NCBI GenBank assembly: GCA_026260175.1
Contig: JAKCWW010001772.1
Coordinates: 1 to 64,000 of the forward strand
DNA: 64,000 nt
Origin: Reticulitermes lucifugus
Taxonomy: Eukaryota > Arthropoda > Insecta > Blattodea > Rhinotermitidae
Reading direction: 5' to 3'
In this document: positions 36,041-46,033 of the stretch, piece by piece
Layout of the letters: every line of letters begins with the position of its first letter
How positions within the stretch are numbered: the first letter of the stretch is position 1
The notes under the pieces: generated by a model
Told to the model about the DNA's origin: nothing
What the model saw: only the letters and a program-made list of their open reading frames with translations
Database searches by the model: none
Program-made: the position numbers and the translations under genes

Positions 36041-36090
36041 CGACCCCCCTGAGGAAGGCACAAGGTGTGCCGAAACATATGTAGGTGCAA
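36041..36090 (+). ncRNA. Hammerhead-like motif, right arm, consensus core
   Basis: CCCC, CUGAGGA, stem II GGCAC/GUGCC with loop AAGGU, GAAAC, AUAUGUA, GGUGC. The CUGANGA and GAAAC boxes are intact, stem III is CA/UG, and GUA is a permitted NUH triplet. Stem I is weak (CC/GG next to the core). Confidence 0.55.
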
Positions 36091-36190
36091 GAAATCACCG
36101 AAAGAAAGTGTAGTGCATTTGTTGGATTGAAATAAATAAATAAATTATCAAAAATGCACGGTATATATAATATAAGGTTAGTTTCACAAG

Positions 36191-37599
36191 GTTCAGGAAT
36201 GTCCATTTAAATGTAGCGCATTCCAATTTTACATACCAACTTTATAGAATTTTCATACAATTTGTTTCGTGAAAGAGAGGAAGAAGTAACTCAGACTGAA
36301 TTGAATAAAAGGGAACATAGTGTATTCGGACATTGCGAACCTACTGAGCGGATAATGAAACAATCGCACAATGTTGGCAGGTAGATCGTACGTAAGAATA
36401 AGCAAGATTATATGGTCATTATCCTTTAGATCTATGGCTATGAAAGTGTGATCCGTGGACCCGTAGGGGTCAACGAGATATTTTTAACTTCATACTAGAA
36501 GTTAGAAGGAAAATATTGTATCGAATATTTTTAATATTTTACAAAATTTATTTATCTTGAACAGTGGTATAGCACAGTGTATATTCTGCTAACAGAAGAG
36601 TATAAGGGGTTTTCCCCTTTTATGTTATTCTTATCACAGTTTTATTGTCAATTCTGCTACAAAAGTTATATTTTCTGCAATGAATTTTTACATTCATTTA
36701 ATAAAGTTTTTTAGATTTTAAATATATTATTTCTTGTTCTTAATTTTCCGAACTTTATGTTTTGCCAGGATTTGTGCTAAGGGGTTAGCAAGCTAGGAAG
36801 GCGATCCGCAGAAAGGTGAGACTTTGTAGGTGTTCCGCAGTACCAGAAAGTGTGAGAACAACTACTTGGATAGCAGCGTTGCTTACAGTAGTTCATATAA
36901 TCCTTATATAAAGTTTAATATCTTATAATAAATCACTTTCTACATCTTTTCAAGTTACTGAGGTTAAATACTTTTAAAGAAATTTGTCAATTAAATTAGC
37001 TTATTTCATGACAGTCATCTGTGTCTAGAAACTTGACCTGCCTTCACTTGAATGCTTTACAGCCATTCCTGCCGTCGCTGTAATTTGTTCTTAAATATTT
37101 TATGACTTCCTGTTCGTTCTTGCATCAGGAAACAGCACGGAAATTATACGTCCAAGGAATGGCGTGATTCTGGGAATAAATTCCGCTCCGATAAAAAGTA
37201 TTCTTGTAGCTCTGACGTGCAGAGTGTGAAGTAAAATACCTTGAAGCATATGATCATGGCTACAGACATCATAATAACCGTATTATATAAATACAGCTTC
37301 TAACATGAAACGTACGATACTAGCGACAAAAGAGACTTAGATAGTTCATAAATAAACGACGAACTATTAAAGTAACTACAAATAGAACAAGAAACTTTAA
37401 ACAAAATTTCCAGACGTAAAACCGTTTTGTTTCAGCATGTCTACAAAAGCAATGAAACGCTTCTGAAATTATTAAACAAGTTTACAAATTGCTTACAGTA
37501 TGGCATAGTATAAAAACTTTACCCTTACTGTTAAAGTGTCATATAGTTTCAGGGTACAGTGAATGTATTTGATTTACACCCCCCCCCCCNCCTCCGCTC
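36191..37599. other. No gene recognised
   Basis: Contains a possible hAT terminus at 36425 and a C run with one ambiguous base at 37590. Otherwise unassigned. Confidence 0.4.
36425..36485 (+). mobile_element. Possible hAT transposon terminus
   Basis: GAAAGTGTGATCCGTGGACC followed by CGTAGGGGTCAACGAG resembles the terminal region common in hAT elements (AAAGTGTGGTCCGCGGACC-type). The other end and a target duplication were not found. Confidence 0.3.
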
Positions 37600-38395
37600 A
37601 AAAGTACGGCTTTCCATTTGCAATTTTTAAGAAACTCAAAAATACTTAATAGCAGTATGTTAAGATTTATTGTAAAGAATTTCACCCAAATCAGGCAATG
37701 CGTATCGAAAATACGGATGGAGATTCATTTAAGTTCCCAAAAAAAGTGTGGCTTTCTCAGCGCCGATTTTGACGAAACTCGTACTCACTAAGTACATTTT
37801 ATAAGACTTCTCTGTTACGAAACTTTATTCAAAATCGGAAGAAAAACGCAGAAAATTTCAAAATTTTATTTCCGGCTTTAAGTAAAGTATGATTTTCACT
37901 GCACTGATTTTCACTGCACTGATTTTCACTGAACACTCAATTACTCAAGAAATTTTGTGAACATATTCTGTGCCTAATTTAATGTAAATTGGCAAAAAGT
38001 ATAGAAATTGGAGACAATTTAATTGACGTCCTTAAGGGAAGTATGCCTTTCTCTTTGCTGACATTCACGGATCTCACATTTACTGTAAGGCATCGCATTC
38101 TGTTCTTCTGTACCGAATCTCACCCAGATCGGTTAAGAAGTATGGAAATTAGGGTATAAATTCATTTAAGCCGCTAAGTAAGGTATGGCCGTCACTGAAG
38201 CGATTTTAATGGAAATCATTCTCGATCGACAAGTTTTGAAAATTCCTTCCATTCCGAATTTTACGAAAATCTTGAAAGTGTTTTAGTCGCTAATACTAGG
38301 TCACGAACAGACGGACAGACGCACGGATGGATGTCAGGACGGAGGAAGTCCCTACATCAGGCGTATTTATTTTACTTCCTAAAGAACTCTTAAAA
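37600..38395 (+). repeat. T140 element: dispersed tandem repeat, about five 140-bp units
   Basis: A variant of TTCACGAAACTC recurs at about 37626, 37769, 37924, 38063 and 38206, a spacing of 139-155 bp. Each unit also carries ATTTCACCCAAATC-like and GTATGGC-like strings. One unit contains a 16-bp triplication (TTTTCACTGCACTGA, 37906-37935). The array ends in the family terminator GCTAATACTAGGTCAC, GACGGACAGACG, CATCAGGCG. The same ending closes the copies at 48690, 51250 (minus) and 56745. Confidence 0.75.
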
Positions 38396-41356
38396 CTACA
38401 AGTATCGTGGATCAAGGAAACCAAGAAAACTTTGGAAGAGCCTCCTGGATTAAAAATTTTGGAACGTATCAGCAGGTGTTTCAACTTCGTAACTGCTCTA
38501 TTTTGATTAAAACAATGATGATGATTATGATGATGTTAGTGGCGGTGGTGGTTGTGATGCCACTTAATACCTCACACTTCAACTATTGATAAATGAAGAC
38601 ATTAGCATGCTTGTCGTTTTTAATCCGGTATTGATTGGCTTTAGATGTATAAGTCTAAGGAATTAATTCGGCTGGGCGTTAATGGCGCATATGTGAAAAA
38701 CATAGGCTTGCATAATTTTAGTCCAGTGCCGTCAAGGGATGAGATCACTTGAGACAAAATAAAATTGATTTTAGATATATTCTGCCTGGACATGTGCACT
38801 GAACTGGTTTTGTGGTAATGTCCAATTACCAGCTTTCATGAAGGTAATTATAAATGTTATTTTCCAATAAAATAAGAGATTATCTTGGCTAACTGAATTA
38901 ATATCATATCTCCAAGAACGCACATTTACCCCGCAGTTGAACTTCAATGTCTTACATATAATGTAGTGCAATTGAATATCTTTACTTCGGCTACAAATTT
39001 TCTTACGGCCGCTCTTTCATCTTGAAATAAACAATTGGAAAATTTGCATTTGTACCAATTCCTTAGGAATGTTTGAGGTAAGAACTGTTCTGCATTCAAG
39101 GGGTGAAGGTCGTATGGGTGTTGAGAGAAGCATCCTTTTCCCACAAGTCCTGGGTATTTACTTGTCTATGACGAGTCGGAGATGATAACGAAAGGAGCGG
39201 AGAAACAGATTTCCAGGTAGACTCCATTTTTCCTACACTCTAAAAAAATCTTCCTTGAGCTACTGATTAGTGTTAACTGATTACATCGATTGGTGAGTTT
39301 AGAACTGAGGGTACCTTTGGAGTTGGGTCTGCCCGAGGCATGTGGGAGCCCCGGGCAGGTTAATAATTGGGCGCCCCGAGCAGGCTAATAATTTGCCGCC
39401 CCTTAAAACCGATGTTCTTTAAACTTTTTCGGCCTAGTTCAGAGCTGGCTAAATTTTTGAGAGAGCGTGCCGAAATTGCCGATAATTTTCGGTGGATTTT
39501 TTTCGCGCTTGGAAACCTAAGTTTACCAGCACCATATTTCCGATTATTCTAGGGACTTTTAGCGCCCCTGATATTTGGCACCCCGGGCAGTTGCCCGGAT
39601 GGCCCTCCGTTATCCGGCCTTGCACGGGAGTGCCTGTAACACAAGTTAATGGAAACTCACCTTCCTTCCTTTTTGGGGTACTGGGCTCCGGGGTTTCAGA
39701 CCAACTGTTCTGAAGGAACAAACAGACACGGATTCCATAATGTGTCCTTTCACTGGAGAAGAAAATGGTATAATGATCTCAACCATTGTGGCCTGGAAAG
39801 CTGGGACAAAGAAAATCTCCAAACTGTAAGTCAGAAAGAGAATCGTTAGTGATACTGAAAACTGGTTTAAAGCAACCAATCCTGCCTTCTGTCTGGACGA
39901 AATTGTGAGTTCTTTAACGTTAAATCAGGTGGCATGCAAAATTAACAGTGACCGTTGAAGTGTTAAATAACTTTAAGAAAAATGACTCGTCTTAAAATGA
40001 CATTATACTTGAAGAAGAAGGATCTGCTGAATGAAGTTTCTGTGTCCCCCGGTAGCGAAATAACTCGACTGTAATGCATCGTGCCTGTGGAGTAGGGTGA
40101 CTTCTGGTTGTAATTTGCAAATTTCACCGTCACGCGATAATGCAATAACCACTAGAGTGTTTCTAGTGTCAAGTGCAGGAAGTAAAATAGCCATAGAAAC
40201 AGAAGAAAAAATATAAAAGAGGGTGAAAATATAAAGAAAATCTTATTATAGGGACCGCGACAAACACAAAAGATGGGGTGGTGTGGGGGACAGAAACAGA
40301 AATGAACGAACATGACAACCGAAGAATGAAGGCATATGCAACAAAAGTGACACTTAATTTTTAAGTCTCATGGTGGAAGAAAAAGTGGTCACGCAATGCT
40401 TGAAGTTGAGAAACAGTACTTGTTAAAATTTAATCATATTTCACAAAATAACGAATCACTCTATTCTAAAATAGATTTTGAAACGCTATTCTGTACAAAT
40501 GAACAATCGAAATTGTAATGTCATCATGTAAAGTATAATGAAATTTGTAAGCAACCAGATCCAAAATTTATACACAATATGTATTTGTACCAAGTATTAA
40601 CACAAGAATCAATCAGCATCTGATGAATGTTAGTAGTTTCAGTTTCATCCCTTACGTGACTCTGTTTATCAATAGGTAGGACTATGCAAAAGTAGTTGCA
40701 ATCAGTAGAAAGAATACAACTTTTATGGCCTGCTTATCACCCAAGATGGTTGAAAGACGTAACCTGGAAAGAAGAATAAACTAATATTGTGGACTTAAAC
40801 AAGTTTGTTCACAATAAGGGCTGCTTTGTGACAATGAGTTGGGTGAAGTTGGCTCAAGAGAATGTCCTGTATTAACTGACTTGTACCTTCGTTTTCTGCT
40901 ACCAGACAATCACTGATTGTTTCTTTCGTCAATTAACGACGCTTTTAATGTTATGGGCTATAAATTGGGCTGATTACGTTAATTATGAACTGAAGAGATT
41001 TGAAAGGAAATGACCCGAGTCTACTACTCATATTACGACACGTCCTTGACGACACCGAGAAAATACGATAACCACATTCGAGAGTCCAGATATTTATTCA
41101 ATCTTTAAACCCCAGACCTTCCTCATAGGAAGCAGAAATAATAACCGTAGGTCCGCAGTGTTTGATATCACATTGTTTAACTTTTAAAGGGTATTTCGAA
41201 AGACAAGTGATAAACTTTACGTTTGTATAAACAGAAGTGATACTTCACCGTACCATGTAACTTCAGATATACATGTAATATTACTCAAAAGTATGTATTT
41301 TCTGTAGCCCTGCCCTATCCATTTGTGTCACATTGTTTATGTTGAATAAATTTTAA
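38396..41356. other. No gene recognised
   Basis: A GC-rich block at 39340-39630 contains a 27-bp duplication (GGGCAGGTTAATAATT and GAGCAGGCTAATAATT) and open frames on both strands without recognisable domains. It is probably an unnamed repeat. A TGATGATGATTATGATGATG run lies at 38516-38535. Confidence 0.4.
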
Positions 41357-41640
41357 AGGCCGGGAAGGTAACCTGTCCCTCTGCTCTATTAGAATGAAGT
41401 TATGAAGATGCAGTGGAGAGAGAAGGAACAGATGTACGCCTTCTTAACCACCGGAAAACGGTCACTTTATTTCGTATCCCAGGATGCCCATTTTGTAGGA
41501 GGCTGACCAGGGTTGATCTTGATGCTGTTGGGGAGGGGAAGGGGGAATTCCCCAGCCAGGAATCGAATCTCGATTCCACGGTTGTCTTACCCCTATCCTA
41601 GTAGTCATATTGTATGAAGTGAGCTACGCAACTCCTTTTA
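41357..41640 (-). mobile_element. SINE-C copy just upstream of the host exon
   Basis: The minus strand has a head near AGCTCACTTCATACAATATG, box B-like GGAATCGAGATTCGATTCC, and body CCTCCTACAAAATGGGCATC. It ends 120 bp before the CA10-like exon and lies in its upstream intron. Confidence 0.65.
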
Positions 41641-41760
41641 AGTGGGTAGGGTCTCTTAATCTCCTGTATTTGCTTTAAAGGGTTGTGCATCTCGAGCACT
41701 AAGAAATTATATTTGTTTCTGTGACTGTTGGCGTATTGGCTTACACGTAACTTGTTGCAG

Positions 41761-41897
41761 GACCAGCGTTTTGGGGCCTTATCAACCCAGAATGGAGTCT
41801 CTGCAACAAGGGTAGAAGACAATCTCCTGTGAACCTGGAGCCCAGCAAGCTGCTGTTCGACCCCAACCTCAGGTTGCTGCACATAGACAAACACAGA
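41761..41897 (+). CDS. CA10-like: Carbonic anhydrase-related protein 10/11-like, internal exon
   Basis: Encodes 45 complete codons after a 2-base split Gly codon: PAFWGLINPEWSLCNKGRRQ, then SPVNLEPSKLLFDPNLRLLH, then IDKHR. GPAFWGLINPEW and NKGRRQSPVNL are hallmarks of the CA10/CA11 (CARP X/XI) group, secreted or extracellular alpha-carbonic-anhydrase-fold proteins regarded as catalytically inactive and linked in vertebrates to neurexin binding. The exon is bounded by a pyrimidine-poor but usable acceptor (TTGTTGCAG) and a consensus donor (AGA/gtaagt). The acceptor phase implies that the previous exon ends with G of GGA. That exon was not found upstream, so the preceding intron is probably long. 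No stops or frameshifts occur. The reading frame passes precisely into the next exon in phase 0. Confidence 0.95.
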
Positions 41898-42405
41898 GTA
41901 AGTAATTCATAGTAATATGAAAATTTCAACTCCATATTATTTTAACTTCCATGGAAAGTTTGTGTATTGAGGATAACAGATTGCCTAAGCGAATAATGAC
42001 ATGGTCACCGAGAGGAAGACGACGAGGAGGACGACCCGAAATAAAGTGGGAAAAGGAAGTTGAAAGGGTTATGAAGCAGAAGAATTTAACATCTGACGAC
42101 GCAATAAACCGGCAACTATGGCGACTGAAAACAAGTAACCAGTGGACCACTGGAAAACTGATAGATAGACAGAGAAATTTTGAATGTATTTGCTGACCCG
42201 TTGATCTGGGTTATGGCACCGTATTGTTATTTGGTGGCTGTATATCAACTTTTCTGAGGAATGTATTTCCTCCATCCTTAGAGTCAAAAGCTTAATGCAT
42301 GTTTCTTTTGTAATTTGGTGGGTGTGTGTAAAAGATTCGGAGGATCAATCATATTTCCGCCATGTTCAGAGTGAAACAATTAAAGCGTATTTCTTTCTGT
42401 CGCAG
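41898..42405 (+). other. Intron between the two CA10-like exons (508 bp)
   Basis: Begins gtaagt and ends tctgtcgcag, with a pyrimidine-rich stretch (ttctttctgt) before the acceptor. Roughly half of it is a LINE 3' fragment (41950-42195) in the sense orientation. Short for this otherwise very gene-poor region. Confidence 0.9.
41950..42195 (+). pseudogene. LINE protein C-terminal fragment inside the intron
   Basis: The open frame reads CIEDNRLPKRIMTWSPRGRR, RGGRPEIKWEKEVERVMKQK and DDAINRQLWRLKTSNQW. The RLPK...W.P.GRRRGGRP...W pattern is typical of the C-terminal tail of non-LTR retrotransposon polyproteins in insects. No RT motif remains. The frame is open for about 80 codons, suggesting a moderately young fragment. 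Confidence 0.75.
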
Positions 42406-42597
42406 GTGAGCGGCAGTATCAGCAACACTGGACACAGTGTCATGTTCACTGTGGACAATTCCACACGGCACCACATTAACGTCACGGGTGGTCCACTCTC
42501 CTACAAATACCAGTTCCAAGAAATACACGTGCACTACGGCATTCAGGACGACCGGGGCTCAGAACACAGCATCAACGGTTACGCCTTCCCCGCCGAG
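42406..42597 (+). CDS. CA10-like: Carbonic anhydrase-related protein 10/11-like, next internal exon
   Basis: Exactly 64 codons, phase 0 at both ends: VSGSISNTGHSVMFTVDNST, RHHINVTGGPLSYKYQFQEI, HVHYGIQDDRGSEHSINGYA, FPAE. It continues the fold of the preceding exon: the SNTGH strand, GGPL, the zinc-site strand (IHVHYG), then GSEH. Two N-glycosylation sequons (NST, NVT) fit an extracellular protein. The positions equivalent to the first two zinc-binding histidines of active alpha-carbonic anhydrases are both His here (H-V-H), whereas I recall Arg at the first one in human CA10. The third ligand would lie in the next exon (after FPAE), which was not found. The donor is GAG/gtatgt and the acceptor is tctgtcgcag. 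Confidence 0.95.
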
Positions 42598-42674
42598 GTA
42601 TGTTCAAGTAAACACACTCACAGAATTTTTGTTATAATTCCCGAATATAGCACAACCAAAGGGTTGATACAGGC

Positions 42675-42800
42675 TCTGTGACCCACCCAGTCTCCTATTC
42701 AATGGATTCCAGGGAACTCCCCCAAGGGTAAATGGGCACTCCCCAATATAACGTCATGGCTTTCACAGTGACAGCTTTCCCCTTACCCGCATATATACAC
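42675..42800 (+). repeat. SINE-C body fragment, in the downstream intron
   Basis: GACCCACCCAGTCTCCTATT, then CAATGGATTCCAGGGAACTC and GGGTAAATGGGCACTCCC. The head and terminus are missing. Confidence 0.6.
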
Positions 42801-43267
42801 ATCAGTGTGAACAAATAGAATCGGGACAGCAGACAAGATTACATCTCTGTATATTTAATATTTTGTTTTTAGATAAAATAGGGGACACGCGTTTCTCGAC
42901 CGAAAGATAGCAGACTTTCCTTGAATTTAATCTCCTTTATATTGTCATACTGCTGTTACAATACTTAAACCAACAGTTAAGTTATTATGTATTGGCTTGT
43001 AAAATTTCAGAATTTAAAGAGGAAGAAAGTAACGCACATATATTTACTTGCTGCAGGTTAACAATTTAGTGCTGTTCTCTATCACTATTTTGTCGTCCAT
43101 TCATTTCATACAATGTTTTTGTTTCTTCCTACGCAGTTAATAGTCTCTTGAACCATATTGTGTAACTTAGTCTTCAACATATCAAATTTATGTTTTGCGG
43201 TTTCCGAAGAAGCAGACTTTCGGCTTCGAAGATTATCAGCCAATTATAGCGCAGCAAGATTTGATGT
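42801..43267. other. No exon recognised after the CA10-like exon
   Basis: The next coding exon of the CA10-like gene (expected to begin with the strand containing the third zinc-ligand position) could not be seen here or elsewhere downstream. Confidence 0.4.
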
Positions 43268-43455
43268 TCCCTTACAGTTTGAAGTCTCATGGGATACTAG
43301 AGAGTGTAGATTGGTAAAGAGATACCGAAGTTTCTGCGGAGCCTAATACCTCCATCTGCAGAGCCTAACAGTCCAGTGGACTTGGGACTGCTACGCTCTG
43401 AATATGGAGGCAATACGCTCCTCAGAAACTTCGGTAACTGTTTCACTCTGCATGC
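43268..43455. mobile_element. Two inverted PLE-type ends with hammerhead-like motifs
   Basis: The left end (minus, 43318-43364) reads CUGCAGA, stem II GGAG/CUCC, GCAGAAACUUCGGUAUC. The right end (+, 43396-43442) reads CUGAAUA, stem II GGAG/CUCC with loop GCAATACG, CAGAAACUUCGGUAAC. Outer strings GAAGTCTCATGGGATACTAG and its inverted partner CTTAACATCCCAGAAGGC match the family at 5575. Both cores carry substitutions. Confidence 0.55.
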
Positions 43456-44339
43456 CTTAACATCCCAGAAGGCTCTTCTTTTATAGCCTATTTTAATGGC
43501 AGGATTGTCTTTTTATGGACTTCAAAATTACCTCGGAGACATTTGTTCTAATTTCTCAGACTCGACATGCTTGGTCAGACTAACCATAGCAGCAGACACG
43601 CTACGGCAGTATATATTTCAACGTAATAATTTTAGCCATTATCAGACAAAGTTTTCATTGGCGGGTAACTTATTGAGGACGCATTAATCATCAATTCTGT
43701 ATCTAGGCCTTAAATGTGTGTAGAGACTGCCGTTTGTGAGTGCTGTAAAACAAAGACCAGGCTGTGGTTATAACCACAGCCTGAACTTTGTTTAAATATA
43801 TCAGTAATGAAACTATTTATTATAACCGTAACATGAAAGCTTGTACAGCACATTTTTCCCTTGATCATTTTGTCATTTTTTACCTCTGTGGTGCGTAGTA
43901 CGATTAAAGCGGACACCAAGGAACAAAAGAGATGCAGACGTGAATCGGTTTTGCACTATAATAGCGGTCATGTTCGCCTAGCAACGTGGCCAGTTTAGTA
44001 GATAAACAGAGAAGTCTGTATAGAAGATTTTTGTGTATAATACAAGGCAAGATCCAGAGGAGTAGGACTGGCATTTTGCTGTAGTTTGGATATGAATTGT
44101 GGGTCATTGTTATGAGCGGAAATAGCTCTTTGAAATGGCCAGCTGGAATTGTATTCCCTTTGGAGTCCTAGACGTGGGGAACTTCCGATTTTCTGTATTG
44201 TGTCCCATATAAAAGTTTCCAGAAGTTTTAATTGGAATTGCATTCGACTTTGGGAAAGAAGTGTTGTCGGATTTATGGGCGGGTAGACAGGAGATATACC
44301 AGTGTCCCCTGGCACTATAATAACTATAACGAGCTTTTA
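43456..44339. other. No gene recognised; contains a perfect palindrome
   Basis: A degenerate PLE-like string (minus, CUGAUAAUGGC to GUUGAAAUAU) lies near 43615-43655. The palindrome at 43749-43792 is listed separately. Confidence 0.4.
43749..43792. repeat. Palindrome with a perfect 26-bp centre
   Basis: CAGGCTGTGGTTA (43758-43770) is followed without spacer by its exact complement (43771-43783). Flanking AACAAAG and CTTTGTT extend the symmetry to 44 bp with two mismatched positions per arm. Confidence 0.95.
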
Positions 44340-44455
44340 AAAGTGACAGCACAGTCCTCTCTTGAGATTCTTTTACTCCGAAGATGGAGGAAGACGTTTC
44401 CTCCGAAACGCTGGTAACCATCTACCAAACCATGCAGCAGCCGCAGTCTTCGTAT
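44340..44455 (+). mobile_element. PLE-type terminus with strong stem II
   Basis: CCGAAGA, stem II GGAGGAA/UUCCUCC (7 bp, loop GACG), GAAAC, GCUGGUAAC (44376-44417). U to C in the CUGAAGA box and GCU instead of GUC at the cleavage site argue against activity. The stem is otherwise perfect. Confidence 0.5.
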
Positions 44456-46033
44456 TGAACTATATCACAGGTTCTCCCTCTTTCTCTCCGATTTCTGATT
44501 GGAAAACTGATCGTTGAAATCATAAAAAAATTTCCTACGTCGCGCTACCTGAAATAGATTTATTTGTGGCTTATGTTATGACCCTGTTGATATGTGAAAG
44601 GATCACTGACAAATTATGATTTGGAGAGGATTTAGAACGAAGCGGTCGTGTCTTATCTAGGCATTTGCATGGATGAATTGAGGAACAAATTATAAAATAT
44701 TCGCAGATGGTGACACTTCTGGCGCATTCCATCTCTTCTTTTCCCTAGATCTTGAATTCCACATACGTTTCAGAAATACAGTATTTTAATATAGACTATA
44801 ATATTTATTCGTTGCTTAGGAACACACTTAAACTAATCATCTTCGAAATATCTTAAGCTGTGAGATTCCCAATGGATATCCTTTAAACGTCGATACTTTT
44901 ACAATCGATCGTGTACAATATTCAATGCTGAACTGCTTCTTCAGCTTGAGTTCTTACTTCCCAGACAACACAGTCTGCTCAATGCTCAAATTTTTCTTCA
45001 GTCTCAGCTCGTATCTCACTGGGAAAACTGTTTCACTTATGAAGAATATAAACGTAGTAGGTGTTTGCGTCAAGTGTCTTAATTTTGTCTTATTTTAATG
45101 AAATGTGAACTTTCTTGACAGATTTTGAGAACAATTCTCAATATAATACTTCTCAAAAACCCGCCTCGTTGGAGCTGAGTTGTTCCATAACGACAGACGG
45201 ACAGACAGATAAACGAAGCCAGTAGTCGCTTTTAGCATGCGAACACGCCAAAACACGAAACTTTAAATCAGATTAATCTGATGGCCTGTTCGAGATACGA
45301 ACCAGTCGTCTCTCGACTCGTTCCGTTATACGAGTATTTTCTATGTAAATGGAAGACATTCGCTGAACATGGCAAGAAAAATAATGAAACATTTTGGAGT
45401 TCCATAAAGTGTAGCTACATAAGTTGGTATAAGATCGAAAACCAATGGGATATTGGAGCTACGCATAATTCTATAAAGTTATTATACACAGGCACACGCC
45501 CGTTTCCTGAACCGCTAGTAAGTAAAATTGCAACTTTAGTGATCAGCTTATAAAATCTGGAATTTGGGAAATAAAACCTATAAGGAGGGTCAAAAAGAAT
45601 AAAACTTTCGGGTAGAACTTCTTTCTGCTCACGAGCCCAGTCATTTCCCCTCACCCTCTACCCCAACCCCCTCTGTTACCATTATCCAAGTTTTTAGTCA
45701 TCATGTTCGTAACGTTGTGCACTTCAGTTTTTCTTGGTCCGCTGTCCGGATGTTGGTTCCATTCAGGTCCTCGCGGTTTCCGCTTTCACCCACTTTCCTT
45801 CCTTCTGCACCCTAACTTAAATTTGTTCCGAAACTCAAGTCTATCCCTCTTCAGTATTCCCCTTCAAACGACAATCCTAAGAAATACACAGACTTTTCTG
45901 CGTTATTTCATAGTGAAATGGTTTTCTGCTTTCATAACTAGAGGGGGAAGAAAGATGGATTCAAGAAGAAAGAAAGAAGTGGAAACAGATATACTTGACA
46001 AATTTTAATTCGTAGCTTGAGGCACAAAAAAGA
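44456..46033. other. No gene recognised
   Basis: Contains repeat F at 45085. The open frame 45281-45553 is uninterrupted for 90 codons but shows no domain or family resemblance. Confidence 0.4.
45085..45250 (+). repeat. Dispersed repeat F copy
   Basis: GAACTTTCTTGACAGATTTT, CGTTGGAGCTGAGTTGTTCC and GACAGACGGACAGACAG, followed by AGTAGTCGCTTTTAGC. Confidence 0.6.

Larger units (their letters stand above)
35557..36190. mobile_element. Foldback PLE-like element with 12-bp direct-repeat flanks
   Basis: TAGTTTCACAAG occurs at 35557-35568 and at 36179-36190, a probable target duplication. Between them are inverted arms of about 260 bp (about 35575-35840 and 35882-36146) separated by roughly 40 bp. 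Matching outer landmarks are TTTCAATCCAACAAATGCAC and its complement; inner ones include CATTAAATTTAG. Each arm carries a hammerhead-like core close to its outer end. No ORF of its own is recognisable. Confidence 0.85.

Noticed and set aside
37906-37935. Short tandem triplication as a CRISPR-like array
   Set aside because: Direct tandem units without spacers, inside a dispersed eukaryotic repeat.
39250-39720. GC-rich block with open frames on both strands as a gene
   Set aside because: Contains an internal duplication and no domain; more likely an unnamed repeat.
45281-45553. 90-codon open frame with a possible donor (CTA/gtaagt) as another CA10 exon
   Set aside because: The peptide bears no resemblance to the carbonic anhydrase fold and the expected strand after FPAE is absent.
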